DNA of 64,000 nt, taken from contig JAGVSM010005004.1 of assembly GCA_022494885.1 (NCBI GenBank), forward strand, positions 1 through 64,000, in the 5' to 3' direction. Under the pieces are notes generated by a model, which saw only the letters and a list, made by a program, of their open reading frames with translations, did no database searches and was not told the DNA's origin. The position numbers and the translations under genes are program-made. Position 1 is the stretch's first letter. Every line of letters starts with the position of its first letter. The stretch is from Micrasema longulum (taxonomy: Eukaryota; Arthropoda; Insecta; Trichoptera; Brachycentridae). This document shows positions 55,701 to 64,000 of this stretch, piece after piece.

Positions 55701-58700
55701 TCTAAAACTGCAGTCAAGGAAATGATCTGTCACTATCTTATACTGGAATATGGTAGTTGAGAGGGTTGGAGCTCCTACCACAGTTAGAGATTGATAGAGA
55801 AGACACGAGGTTGCTGTTTGATATTATGGGAGTTGAAGAGACGGCACTTAAACTACATGCTGGAACTGTGTGACGTCGACGAGCCAGACTGACTGACTGA
55901 ACTGAACTTGTTGGACCGACAGACTGGCGTTGCCACGCCCTGAGGTTTCTATATAAGCGACGTTCCTTTGTAGTTCATTTCTTCATGGTAGGGACGATGA
56001 ATGTACTGCAGAATAATGCTCCCGATTTTATGTGCAATACTGTTAGAGTTGCATTATAATGTATTAGATTCTATAGAAAGTGAAACTTTTTAGCACATGC
56101 GTCATCGATTATGGACCATGAACTTGTATTATGTGATACTTGCCTATTCTAGGTCGATTGGAATTCGTCAAAGGTAGCGCATAATTAATATGAAATTCTT
56201 GCGTTCTTCCGAACCGGATGAAATTGAGACCACGGCATTTCAACCCCTGATCTTCTCTCCAGGTATACCCGGAACCTGGTGGACGCCGGCAACGGACAAT
56301 TCAACCTCATGGTGCTGTGTTGGGGCGAAGGACACGCGTCCGCCATACACGACCACGCGGACGCTCACTGCTTCATGAAGATCCTCAAAGGAGACTTGGA
56401 AGAAGTCAGGTAAGAAAGGGCTTGTATTGGAGATATGAAAAATAGCTAAACTAACAATCAATTAGATTTAAAAGCATTCCATGTCGAGTCTTTTGGTGCA
56501 ATTATTATTTGCTTGATCAGTGTGTCATTTGCACATCCCCATCCAATTATCCCATATTCCAAAACTGATTGAGTTAATGCGTAATATATTTTTACAAGTT
56601 CTTTTTGGCTAATTTTATTTCTTATAGTTTTAAAAAAGGAAATTTGCTTTTTCAATTTATGTTTAATATGATCAATTTGATTATTCCATCTTAAATTCCC
56701 ACCTATATATTTTTTTAATTATTTTTTTTTATATTTAAATTTTATTGATAAACCCTTACGGGTTACATACATTTAACAAAATATTTTCACTTTTAAAATT
56801 CACATTCTACTCCTTAACAAATGTATGTATAATGTAATTAATAAATAAATAATGTAAATAATAAATAAATCAAATAAATATAGATGTTCAAATATGGGCA
56901 GAATGGTAAATGTTACACAGTGTGTAAAGTGGCCACTTAAACCAGCTATTGACAGGTCATAAGCAGCCCTGTAGATGCCTAGACTTCTATATTACCTTCT
57001 CTTAAATGTTCTTCATCTCTGTTGTAATATGTTAAAATATTTTTACTTTTAAAACTCACATTCTACTGTTAATGATAATATTGTTAACATCTTTTGTAAA
57101 GGTTGTCTGAGTCTTTTGTTTAGTTTTGTCTGGTAGTTTATTGTATAATTTCAGTCCATGGTTTATAAGTCTCGATTGTCCTTTTCTCGTTTTAAAAGAT
57201 TTTATATGATATTTTTCTGATATTCTCGTATTGTGTTCATGTTTACTACAGTTTTTTTCAAGTTTTAATTCTTCGTCTACAATTACATCAGTGGCTAATT
57301 TATAAATGAATTTTAAAGATTCTAGTTTAAAGAGTTCAGTTACATTTAATTGTTTAGTTTGTTCAAAAAGTTCCTTAGTTGCTGTTAGATAGGGAAGGTC
57401 ATATACTAACTTTAATATTTTATTTTGCTGTCTTTGTAGTCTGTTTATGTCATTTTGATTTCCTGTTCCCCATAGTAGTTGCATATAACATATTTTAGTT
57501 TTTACATAGTCTTCATACATTATTTTTTTTTCCTTTATTGGAACAAAGTTTTTTTTTTTTTTAAATAGACTCGATAAAGTCGCCACTTTGCTAATTAAAT
57601 TGTTGAAATGAATTGTCCATGTCAATTGTCTGTCTATTGTTAGTCCTAAGTATTTAACATGTTCAATTTCAGTGAGTCGTTTATTATTTTCCATTTTCAT
57701 AAATTCCCAAATATAATAATATATATTGTATATGTATTATAAAGTGTCAAATAAAAATTAAAATAATAAATCTCATTGATAGCTACAAAAATTTGGACAA
57801 GCTCAAAATATCGTTGATATTGAAATTAGTTTTTTCATTGCTTAATATTTTTTAGTAGATGAGGAGCGGGCGCTGGAATTAAAAACAAGATAACTCGCCT
57901 TTGGCCGCATATATATTAATATTATCATATTTTTTATACTTTTGTTATTAAAATTGTTTACGAACCATTTATTATCTAAACTATAGCATGAACTCACCAA
58001 TTCGGACACCGTTTTATAAAGCAATTAATATACGTATGTATATATTTGCCCGGGGTCGAAAATATCGTGATTTTTATGCGCGGTGTTACAGAGCCTGATC
58101 GCAAAACTTGAAAAAAAATACTCAATACTTTTTGAATCGGGCTGTGGTCCCGTGGTTAGTGTTGCGGACTCACGAATCAGAGGTTCGAGCCCCACTCTAC
58201 TCCAAATTGATTTCCATTTTCTGATTGTGAGTTATTTACAACTGAAGAATCATTTGAATTTATTCATCAATTAGCCACTGGTGTAATGAGGAACTTCAGC
58301 CCTACGGAAAATTGGATACAAAGAATGTTTTCTTACGCGCGGTAAAAATTAGAGCATTAAATTGTACGGCAAAGTTTCTTGAAAATGTAAGAAAAAAATA
58401 ACACTATTTTTAAAAAACGCACTACTTTGATTGATGTCACTGGTTCTTATGAACCAACCAATGGTGTGACAGCTGTGAAGGATATCCGGTTGGCTTACCG
58501 TAAACGGACCAATGGGAAGAACTAACGGGGAACAACCTCTGATGTCACACGCGGAGTTATTTCAGAAATACAATACCTTAAAAAATCATAGCGCTGATAA
58601 TACGATATGTAAAAAAATAGGCTTAGTTAAATAGTATATTAACAAATAAAAAAGACACCGAACTTCCTCATTGTAGACGAAGAACTAAAATTTGTAAAAA

Positions 58701-61700
58701 AATGTAGTAAACATGGACATAATACGAGAATATCAGAAAAATATCATATTTAACTTTCTTACACAAGACAAGGACAGTCGAGACGAATAAACCAGGGACT
58801 GAAATTATATAATAAACTACCAGACAAAACTAAACAAAAGACTCAGACAACCTTTTCAAAAGATGTAAAAAATATTATTTTGAACAACAGAGTATGAATA
58901 AAAAATGTATATATTATTTTTGTAAAATGAATGTAATAATCCGTAAACTAAACAAAAGACTCAGACAACCTTTTCAAAAGATGTAAAAAATATTATTTTG
59001 AACAACAGAGTATGAATAAAAAATGTATATAAATATATAAGAAAATTCTTTGTAAAATGAATGTAATAATCCGTAAACTAAACAAAAGACTCAGACAACC
59101 TTTTCAAAAGATGTAAAAAACATTATTTTGAACAACAGAGTATGAATAAAAAATGTATATATAATTTTTTTGTAAAATGAATGTAATAATCCGTAATAAA
59201 TAAATAAATTTTCAAATAAAATTTTAAAAACTCGTCAAAAATGGCCACAAAAAATGAAATATTTCGGTTAATTTATTATCTATTTTGTACATTGAGGTGT
59301 CATAATATTTATAAATGTATTGATTTTAGTATAAAAGAGCCCCTAACACTGAATTTTCTAAAAAGGACATAAAAAAAATATTATTGCGCTATGATAAAAT
59401 TGAGTATTGTGAAAATTAAATTTAAAAAAAGACTGGTCATAAACCCTATAAATGCCTCGACTTCCCCATCCCCTTCTCTAAAATGTTTTTCCTCTCTGTT
59501 GCAAAAATTTAGATCTAAATTATAAGTTCGCTAAATTTTTTTTTCTCTAAAAAAAAACGTGATAAGATCCTTTTGTTCCCGGGCTATAGATACTGTAGAC
59601 CCGGCCCTGGCAATAACATGTATATTTATTATGCGTCAGAAGCAAAAACTTAAATAAAAAAAAGTCGGTCAGTATAAAAAAAAACTTGGCTACCAAATTG
59701 TTTATTGAGGCATGAAATGTAGCTGTTAGCTGTATGTAATTACATAGTTTGCTATGCACCGTAATCTGAAGTGGTTCTCTGAACGCTTTAGCGCGCGTAG
59801 AGGACGCTTTTTTACGCGTATTTACGTACTAAATACACGCTAACAGAAATACCAACAAATCTTCTCTTATTTTTTTATTTTATTTTATTAAGGAAGGTAA
59901 AAAAAGACTAAACCGCGATACCGGTTTGTCAGCAGTAGCTCAATCACAAATAAGTATCGACGTACTAATAAGCGACTTGATACAATTTCTCACCGTGGTT
60001 GTTTATCGTATTCGCGATCACAATGCAACATCCGTGAACACCTAATATTAATGTCAAAATATTTACGTTTCGCGACGTATAATCCTGCTGCGCAATCACA
60101 TATTTGAATTTCACCGGTGTAAATATGGAAAATATTCCAGATGTGCTATTTTTATTTATTTATTATTTATTACGCTATTTAGCCGGCGGTTGGCGAGCCA
60201 AATTTCAAAAAAAGCAGTCGCCATTGTAATTGTAATTGAATATTCACTTTTTTGTATTAGATACTCCTTACTATTTTACAAATGCAATATTTTAACATAT
60301 TACAACAGGGATGAAGAACATTTAAGAGAAGGTAATATGGAAGTCTAGGCATCTACAGGGCTTATGACCTGTCAATGGCTGGTTTAAGTAGCCACTTTAC
60401 ACACTGTGTAACATTCACCATTCCATATTTCTTCCATATTACCTTCTCTTAAATGTTCTTCATTTCTGTTGTAATTTGTTAATATAAACAGCTCCCCAGG
60501 GAGTTGAATCCAGTCCTTGTCTACAAAAATTTGGACAAACTCAAAATATTGTTAAATGCAATATTGTTTTTTTTTATCCTAAACGCCAATTTTTCGCCAC
60601 TGTATTTATTTACGAGGAAAACAAAAAACAAACCGACACGAGCGTTGACTTAGAGATTACACAAGCGTTGACGTATGACTGCGATAACTTAAGAATGTTC
60701 ATTATTGTTCATTGTGATCGCTTAAATGCTTATTATTAATTAAGGTTATTTGTGATTGGAATAGGAATATATTCTGATTAGGAATCTCATTGAAAATTTA
60801 AGAATTGTATAATGAAGTGTTCTTTGGCCGTACTTGTTTACATACTTCGGTACCGACAAGCCTCTGACCAACGTTGTGCTAGCCTTGTATAATGTGTATG
60901 TATATATATTTTCTGGTAGGTACTGTCAAATCGATAGCTTGAAACAAACTTCAGCCTTAGAATTTCATTTGCGGACAGATACCCTTGCTTTTTAAAAAGT
61001 GTACCTCTTCCTTATGAATTTCGGTTGATCTGTTGATTAATTTTAGAGCCGAGTTTTGTAAAAATTGATTTTCTTTTGATGTTGATTTTACAAGGAAGGC
61101 CCCCAATTGGTAATACAATACCTAATACAATATTTGAGTTTGTCCAAATGTTCGTAGACAAAAGACTGGATTTCACCGCCTCGGGAGTCATTAAGATTAA
61201 CAAATTACAACAGGGATGGAGAATACCTGAAATAAGGGAATACCTGAAGTGGCCACTTTACACACTGTGTAACATTCACCATTCTGCCCATGTTTGAACA
61301 TCCACATTTCCTCAACTCTTCCATCTGTTGACTTTTGTGAAGTAAAAGAGCTGAAACCTTTATCACGTGGGTGAGATTCATCCAGCTGAACCAAATCACC
61401 CACTAGGCAACGCCTGAAAACAATTTTCCAATTTTTATACTTCTTCTTTTACCAGGTAGTAATTCAACAATGTTTGATTATGTCCAAATGCTTGCAGACT
61501 GGCTGGATTTCCTCCCTAGGGAGTTGTTCATATTTAAATTTATTTCAACAGAGAGGGAAAATATTTTTGAGAAAGGAATATGGAAGTCAAGGCATTTACA
61601 GGGCTTATGACTTGTCATTGGCTGGTTTAAGTGTCCACTTTACACGTTGTGAAGAGATTCATCTGACTGAATTATTTCACATACTAGGCAACGCCTGAAA

Positions 61701-62338
61701 ACCATTTTTCAATTTTTGAACTTTTTCTTGGACCAGTTGGTTTTATTACAATATTTGAGTTTGTCCAAATTTTCGTAGACAGTCAGATGAATCTCTTCAC
61801 AGCAATAAAGGAAAATTTCATATTCGTATTTTTATTGAATTTCTTTTTCACATTTATATATGAAAACATTTCTACACAATATTAATATTGATTTAGAAAA
61901 TAGTATTCGTAGTATGTGATATTTCCCTATTCTACTTCTGGTGGGTGCGTACCTAACAAATAAGTTATTTACGATTTTTTTTATGAATTTCATCTCAAAT
62001 TGTGTTTTTCGACAGGTATGCCTGGCCCGAGAATTGCGATCCAAACATTAGGAAAAAAACCGGCGATTCCGTCATTCGTTGTTCTTTGAACGGTGACAAA
62101 TGCGAAAATGGAAACGGCCACGTGACTGACGTAGAGAACATCACCTCGTGCAAGGGGACCTGCGAGATGGCGGACGGCCCCAAGATGGCGGACGGCGCCA
62201 AGATGGCGGACGGCGGGAAATCTGACAGCTGCTGTCAAAACGGCGACAGGAGCAACGAAAACGTGGTCGAGGAAGAATGCAGGATGGTCGAACTGGGGAG
62301 ATCCAGATTAGAAACGAATGGCGTCTGTTATATCAACG
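49499..62338 (+). CDS. CDO1: cysteine dioxygenase, 5' three exons (gene continues past window)
   Basis: This is a non-haem iron enzyme that oxidises cysteine to cysteine sulfinate, the first step toward taurine and sulfate, in the cytosol. The joined exons give 236 residues plus 1 nt. Similarity to animal CDO runs from [11 protein letters not shown] through [16 protein letters not shown] and [20 protein letters not shown]. Fe ligands His109 and His111 and the crosslink Cys116 are present (human 86, 88, 93), as is substrate-binding Arg83 (human 60). The third His ligand and the crosslinked Tyr must lie in a later exon outside the window. Donors ACAG/GTAAGC, TCAG/GTAAGA and AACG/GTAAGA and acceptors CTCTCCAG/G and TTCGACAG/G are canonical. 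Phases are 2, 2 and 1. Exon 3 adds about 85 residues absent from human CDO. Confidence 0.93.
49951..50968 (-). pseudogene. CR1/Jockey-type LINE (family V), 3' part
   Basis: Minus strand C-terminus (50690-50974): [75 protein letters not shown] 0.7-kb untranslated region ends at A-rich sequence near 49955. It is nested inside L; the 3' part recurs at 40420-40760. Confidence 0.7.
51221..51400 (+). repeat. tRNA-derived SINE, family A
   Basis: Nearly identical to 38761-38955: CGGCCTCCGTGGTGTAGTGG, B box GGGTTCGATTCCC, GCTCTGTGATGTAATTCACC, then an A-rich end. Inserted in L. Confidence 0.85.
51597..52900 (+). pseudogene. LINE family M carrying a Q insertion in its 3' region
   Basis: Plus-strand pieces: [20 protein letters not shown], then [40 protein letters not shown] (51773-51985). 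A stop follows at TAA in VIVD*ELKLEKN, then shifts. The coding end is [13 protein letters not shown] near 52198. The 3' region is interrupted at 52221-52848 by Q and other sequence, then ends GTAACCCGTATGGGTTTATC, AATAAAATTTTAAAATAAAA. Confidence 0.75.
52221..52848. repeat. Q element inside M, flanked by 9-bp direct repeat
   Basis: AAAAATATT occurs at 52212-52220 and 52849-52857. The ends are TTAACATATTACAACAGAGA and AGTATTGTTA. The left half is minus-type Q with a diagnostic CTG insertion (AGGGCTGCTTATGACC), shared with 56880-57045. The centre (52370-52680) is AT-rich and unclassified. The right half is plus-type Q. Confidence 0.65.
52903..53710 (-). pseudogene. family I retrotransposon with nested SINE A
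   Basis: Minus strand: [79 protein letters not shown]. It is cut by SINE A (53073-53240), then continues [30 protein letters not shown] to about 52903. The 3' end and tail are missing. Confidence 0.75.
53073..53240 (-). repeat. tRNA-derived SINE, family A
   Basis: Reverse copy of 38761-38955; its head (CGGCCTCCGTGGTGTAGTGG) starts at 53240. GCCTAA repeats at both edges (about 53068 and 53239) may be the target duplication. Confidence 0.8.
54010..55060 (-). pseudogene. CR1/Jockey-type LINE (family W)
   Basis: Minus strand: [20 protein letters not shown] (the FADD box; 54810-55043). Then after a shift [38 protein letters not shown] and [20 protein letters not shown] (54511-54858), then [20 protein letters not shown] (54169-54402). 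The order matches the frame at 9336-10187, but the protein is only distantly similar. The 3' end near 54030 is AAATAAATGATAAAT-like. Confidence 0.75.
55197..55581. mobile_element. TIR element, family P (385 bp)
   Basis: GGGAAATATCAC at the left and GTGATATTTCCC at the right, with TA/AAT flanks. Internal CCCGCAAAAACGATCC, CTTGACGTCACAAC, GGCCAAACACGTCGCGTTT. A decayed copy lies at 20980-21395, and a right-end fragment at 61829-61922. It is non-coding. Confidence 0.65.
55690..56000 (+). promoter_or_regulatory. CDO1: TATA-type core-promoter-like block in CDO intron 1
   Basis: TATATAAG at 55950-55957 sits 27 bp before TTCATT (about 55975-55980), a spacing typical of TATA and initiator elements. 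It lies in a GC-richer patch with GCGTTGCCACGCCC just upstream, 286 bp before exon 2. It could be an alternative CDO promoter or the promoter of a solo LTR; no LTR boundaries could be set. Confidence 0.3.
56263..56409 (+). CDS. CDO1: CDO1 exon 2 (iron-binding cupin motif)
   Basis: This 147-bp exon completes Arg80 and encodes [48 protein letters not shown]. The cupin motif 1 gives His109 and His111 (Fe ligands) and Cys116 (thioether crosslink partner). Arg83 binds the cysteine carboxylate in known CDO structures. The acceptor is TCTTCTCTCCAG at 56251-56262 and the donor GTAAGA at 56410. Residues are highly conserved with the human enzyme and there is no frame damage. Confidence 0.95.
56460..56700 (-). 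pseudogene. LINE thumb fragment (family X-like)
   Basis: Minus strand [60 protein letters not shown] is a CR1/Jockey thumb. It is truncated at both ends. GCTTGATCAGTGTGTCATTT resembles 38999 onward. Confidence 0.6.
56701..57720 (-). pseudogene. LINE family M, longest frame, with Q in its 3' region
   Basis: The minus-strand frame 57700-57056 (214 codons) reads [96 protein letters not shown] and ends NSRM*. It is truncated before the YADD region at 57720. The 3' untranslated part is partly duplicated (ATTCACATTCTACT at 56800 and CTCACATTCTACT at 57056) around a Q piece (56880-57045). It ends AACCCTTACGGGTTACATAC-type at about 56750. Confidence 0.8.
56880..57045 (+). repeat. Q piece within M 3' region
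   Basis: GATGTTCAAATATGGGCAGA, ACACAGTGTGTAAAGTGGCC, and the diagnostic AAGCAGCCCTGTAGATGCC (extra CAG relative to most Q copies, as in 52290-52300 on the other strand), ending TGTAATATGTTAA. Confidence 0.75.
57721..58138. other. unassigned DNA
   Basis: Contains a Q end fragment at about 57786-57815 (ACAAAAATTTGGACAAGCTC). Otherwise nothing recognised. Confidence 0.3.
58139..58242 (+). repeat. tRNA-derived SINE, family C (short)
   Basis: GTGGTCCCGTGGTTAGTGTT, GCGGACTCACGAATCAGAGG, TTCGAGCCCCACTCTACTCC, GATTTCCATTTTCTGATTGT. The middle (AGGTCCG) is lost. Confidence 0.75.
58249..59220 (+). pseudogene. LINE family M fragment split by K, with a triplicated 3' end
   Basis: [14 protein letters not shown] ends at 58287. 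K occupies 58288-58669. [20 protein letters not shown] resumes after it. From 58831 a 3'-end block (TAAACAAAAGACTCAGACAA ... GAATGTAATAATCCGTAAAC) repeats three times with starts 118 and 130 bp apart. It ends in AATAAATAAATAAA. Confidence 0.75.
58288..58669 (+). mobile_element. TIR element, family K (382 bp), intact
   Basis: GAGGAACTTCAGCCC at the left and the reverse complement of GAGGAAGTTCGGTG at the right, with AT at each border. The M reading continues across it. The internal segment GCGCTGATAATACGATATGT is the empty site for both the Helitron and the E MITE of 27646-29204. Confidence 0.75.
59221..59940. other. mixed repeat fragments and unassigned DNA
   Basis: A SINE C body fragment (59228-59275: AACTCGTCAAAAATGGCCAC) and a Q piece (59430-59505: GGTCATAAACCCTATAAATG). 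Otherwise AT-rich with no gene. Confidence 0.4.
59941..60758. mobile_element. TIR element L, with a nested Q element
   Basis: Left end CAATCACAAATAA and right end TTATTTGTGATTG are inverted. L sequence is collinear with 49831-51598. A Q element sits at 60292-60553. No transposase. Confidence 0.6.
60292..60553. repeat. Q element with a 12-bp flanking direct repeat
   Basis: AAATGCAATATT occurs at 60280-60291 and 60554-60565. The L copy at 51434-51446 has a single AAATGCAATATT at the corresponding place. Ends are TTAACATATTACAACAGGGA and CAAAATATTGTT. The first 52 bp and a block ending at the second TTGTTAA form an inverted repeat. Confidence 0.75.
60760..61127. other. unassigned DNA
   Basis: No feature supported. 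Confidence 0.3.
61128..61800 (-). repeat. repeat family Q, inverted tandem (period about 382 bp)
   Basis: GTGGCCACTTTACACACTGT at 61249 and GTGTCCACTTTACACGTTGT at 61631 bound one full minus-oriented unit, with CAACGCCTGAAAACAATTTT and AGGGAGTTGTTCATATTTAA between. Partial units lie on both sides, the last at 61745-61780 (CAATATTTGAGTTTGTCCAA). Confidence 0.8.
61829..61930. repeat. family P right-end fragment
   Basis: TATGAAAACATTTCTACACA and GTATTCGTAGTATGTGATAT, TTCCC match 55475-55581. It ends about 85 bp before CDO exon 3. Confidence 0.6.
62016..62338 (+). CDS. CDO1: CDO1 exon 3 with Cys-rich MADG insertion
   Basis: The 323-bp exon completes Arg129 and encodes residues 130-236. It opens YAWPEN (human FAWPDK) and closes [15 protein letters not shown] (human LRENQCAYIN), both CDO landmarks. 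The roughly 85 residues between them have no human counterpart. They are hydrophilic and contain eight cysteines (ENC, IRC, DKC, SC, TC, SCC, EEC) and a triple repeat [18 protein letters not shown] (residues 180-197, 18-bp DNA period). The frame is fully open, and the donor is GTAAGA at 62339. The insertion would sit in a loop after the first cupin motif; its function is unknown. Confidence 0.9.
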
Positions 62339-62404
62339 GTAAGAACATTAAATTGACATTTTATTTTATTTAGCAAACCTGTTGGTTTGCAAAATTCGTA
62401 TTTG

Positions 62405-62870
62405 TTTTCTTCTTCTTTTCCACACCCGCTCCTAAGTGGAGCATGTGGACATCACCAGTTGTCTTTAGGAGACCCTATCGCCAGCCAGCATTTTTGCCTC
62501 TTTCCACGTCAATCCAGCGCTTCTTAATTCCGCCGAATAAAGTGTAAAGATTGGCATTGACGGCCTTCCGGACGGCGTGAGCCCGCAGGTTTAACAACTT
62601 GGGTTTAGGTTCTCCTGAGGCATGTGCAGCACGTGTCCAAGCCATGTCCACCGCCGCATCTTCAAGAGGCTGCTGCGTCCGTTCTCGGACTTCAATGTTA
62701 GTCATAAAATCGAACCACCCTAAACCTAATATTCTTCTCAAGCACTTACTCTCAAAACTCAGAAATTTGGTGTTTTGAGCTTTGGTAAGGTGCCAAGATT
62801 TGTTTTGGTCAGTAAATATCATAGAATTAAGAAAAGCCCAGAAACCGCATACGCGCATCAAACAGAAGGC
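62405..62870 (-). pseudogene. family G retrotransposon fragment in CDO intron 3
   Basis: The minus frame reads NTKFLSFESKCLRRILGLGW, FDFMTNIEVRERTQQPLEDA and later KKRWIDVERGK. It matches G in the FDFxxNExxRxRTQQ region. A GAAGAAGAA tract (about 62409-62420) lies at its 3' end. Confidence 0.7.
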
Positions 62871-64000
62871 GACTAAACTACTCTTAACCGAGTAGTTTTA
62901 TGTTTTGACCCATTAGTCTTTGTAGACGTCGATCAGTACGCAACTCCCGATTTGAATTCAACTATGCCGTGTTGTGTCGTTTTAGTAGTATAGAAATGAT
63001 GCTGGGATAAACAAGAAACAGGAGGAGATCACATTTCATGTGTAAAGTAGCAAATGTATGTTTAAGTAGCAAATGCATGACTTAAAAATTGAATTATTTT
63101 TCCATCTGTCAGATTGTCAAAGAAAACAAAATGGCCATTTTGTTTTGTTTGTGTCGCCAGGGTAGTCAGATTTTTTACGCTACTTTGATCCTGAATTGCC
63201 AAATGGATATTAATTTGCATTGTAAATACTTTTAAATGTGTACCTGTGTATTTACTATCGCAGGATTATTCCAATTTATATTTCCATAATTCGCCTACAT
63301 TTATTTTATAAAACTGAAAATACACATGTGTGTTCATTTTTTTATTTATTTATTCATTTTATTCACAATATACTTGTTACATTTATTGAGGCATAAATCC
63401 CAACTCCATGGAACCAAAGTCCTGTGTTGAGTTTGTTTGTTTGTCCGTCACATCTCCGAAACGGCGAGTCGTAGCGGCCTGAAATTTGGACTCGTCATTT
63501 TAGATGCGATTTCAAGGTTAACGTTGCTATTTTAGAGTAAAATTTTAATCGGCCTCTACGCGATGAAGACTCAAACTTTATATGGATGCCTAGTGCGGCC
63601 CCGGCATATTGCCCGTAATCAACTGTCATAATCAACAGTAAACCTACTTTAATTCTTAAATTTATCCCTTAAATTGAGAAAAAACCGTATCTAAAGTAAA
63701 TATGTTGATATAAGGAAAGTTTTTAAGCAACATAATACTCGTGTCGGGACAATAAATGCCAAAATTCAGTGTTCAGTTCATTCAATTCATGGGAAAATAT
63801 TCGGAATCAATTACCTGTTAAAACTGACTCCTTTAACACATTTGACGCTCCTACTGCTGCAACCAAACATCCTGCAATTCACCATGGTGGATTTTTATTT
63901 ATTATAACGTAAATATCCAAGTTATTTACAAACAAAGCCAAGCACAGCGACAAAAGCTTTCGGTAGAACCGTTATGCGTATGCTGTCAAACAAAACAAAA
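62871..64000. other. CDO intron 3 remainder, no exon found
   Basis: No segment encodes the expected SIGLHRVEN-like continuation, so the next CDO exon is beyond the edge. It holds a 24-bp perfect palindrome at 63125-63148 and, around 63425-63600, a GC-richer stretch (CCGAAACGGCGAGTCGTAGC) that looks like a dispersed repeat but has no second copy here. Confidence 0.5.

Noticed and set aside
62002..62373. Reading CDO exon 3 as a separate 123-residue gene
   Set aside because: The frame begins at a non-ATG codon inside the splice acceptor and ends inside the intron. Splice phases and similarity show it is an internal exon.
62339..64000. CDO exon 4 (third iron ligand region)
   Set aside because: I looked for a segment encoding a GLHRVEN-like stretch after a phase-1 acceptor and saw none; the exon must be past the right edge.

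Overview
The window is eukaryotic, AT-rich, gene-poor and dominated by transposons. It most resembles an arthropod genome, and a moth or butterfly is my best guess. The reasons are a single intron-split gene of insect type, tRNA-derived SINEs, non-LTR retrotransposons ending in short microsatellites, Tc1, Helitron and hAT-type DNA elements, and frequent taggtacctac-type strings. The assignment to Lepidoptera is inference. || One host gene is clear: cysteine dioxygenase (CDO1), plus strand, in three exons (49499-49737, 56263-56409, 62016-62338). The splice sites are canonical and the phases match. It runs off the right edge before the exon carrying the third iron ligand. Exon 2 holds the HxH...C iron and crosslink motif. 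Exon 3 carries a lineage-specific, cysteine-rich, MADG-repeat insertion. A degenerate tandem repeat of about 47-70 bp per unit lies directly upstream of the start codon. Introns 1 and 2 (6.5 and 5.6 kb) are almost wholly nested mobile elements. || Region 1-25 kb: truncated non-LTR retrotransposons, three tRNA-like SINE families, TIR elements (families here called E, F, K, P), a hAT-type element with a perfect 8-bp target duplication (13313-13991), a 171-bp Penelope-like insertion with a 12-bp target duplication (14410-14580), and two of three copies of a long foldback element, N, with TTA/TAA duplications. Region 25-29 kb: a complete Tc1-type element whose broken transposase contains a 71-bp intron-like segment, then a TIR element (K) holding a Helitron and a palindromic MITE. 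Region 29-49 kb: many pieces of a roughly 380-bp repeat family (Q) that occurs both dispersed and in tandem, retrotransposon family I with GTTA or GTTT tails, and an apparently coding transposon exon (U) cut by the third N element. Region 49-64 kb: the CDO gene with its repeat-filled introns. || I found no real tRNA or rRNA gene, no CRISPR array and no second confident host gene. The most noteworthy signals are the Q family and its capture into a retrotransposon 3' end, the Tc1 intron that restores DD34E spacing, the N foldback family with visible empty sites, the insertion in CDO exon 3, and the tandem array at the CDO start. Family letters (E, F, G and so on) are my own labels for this window; no database was consulted.
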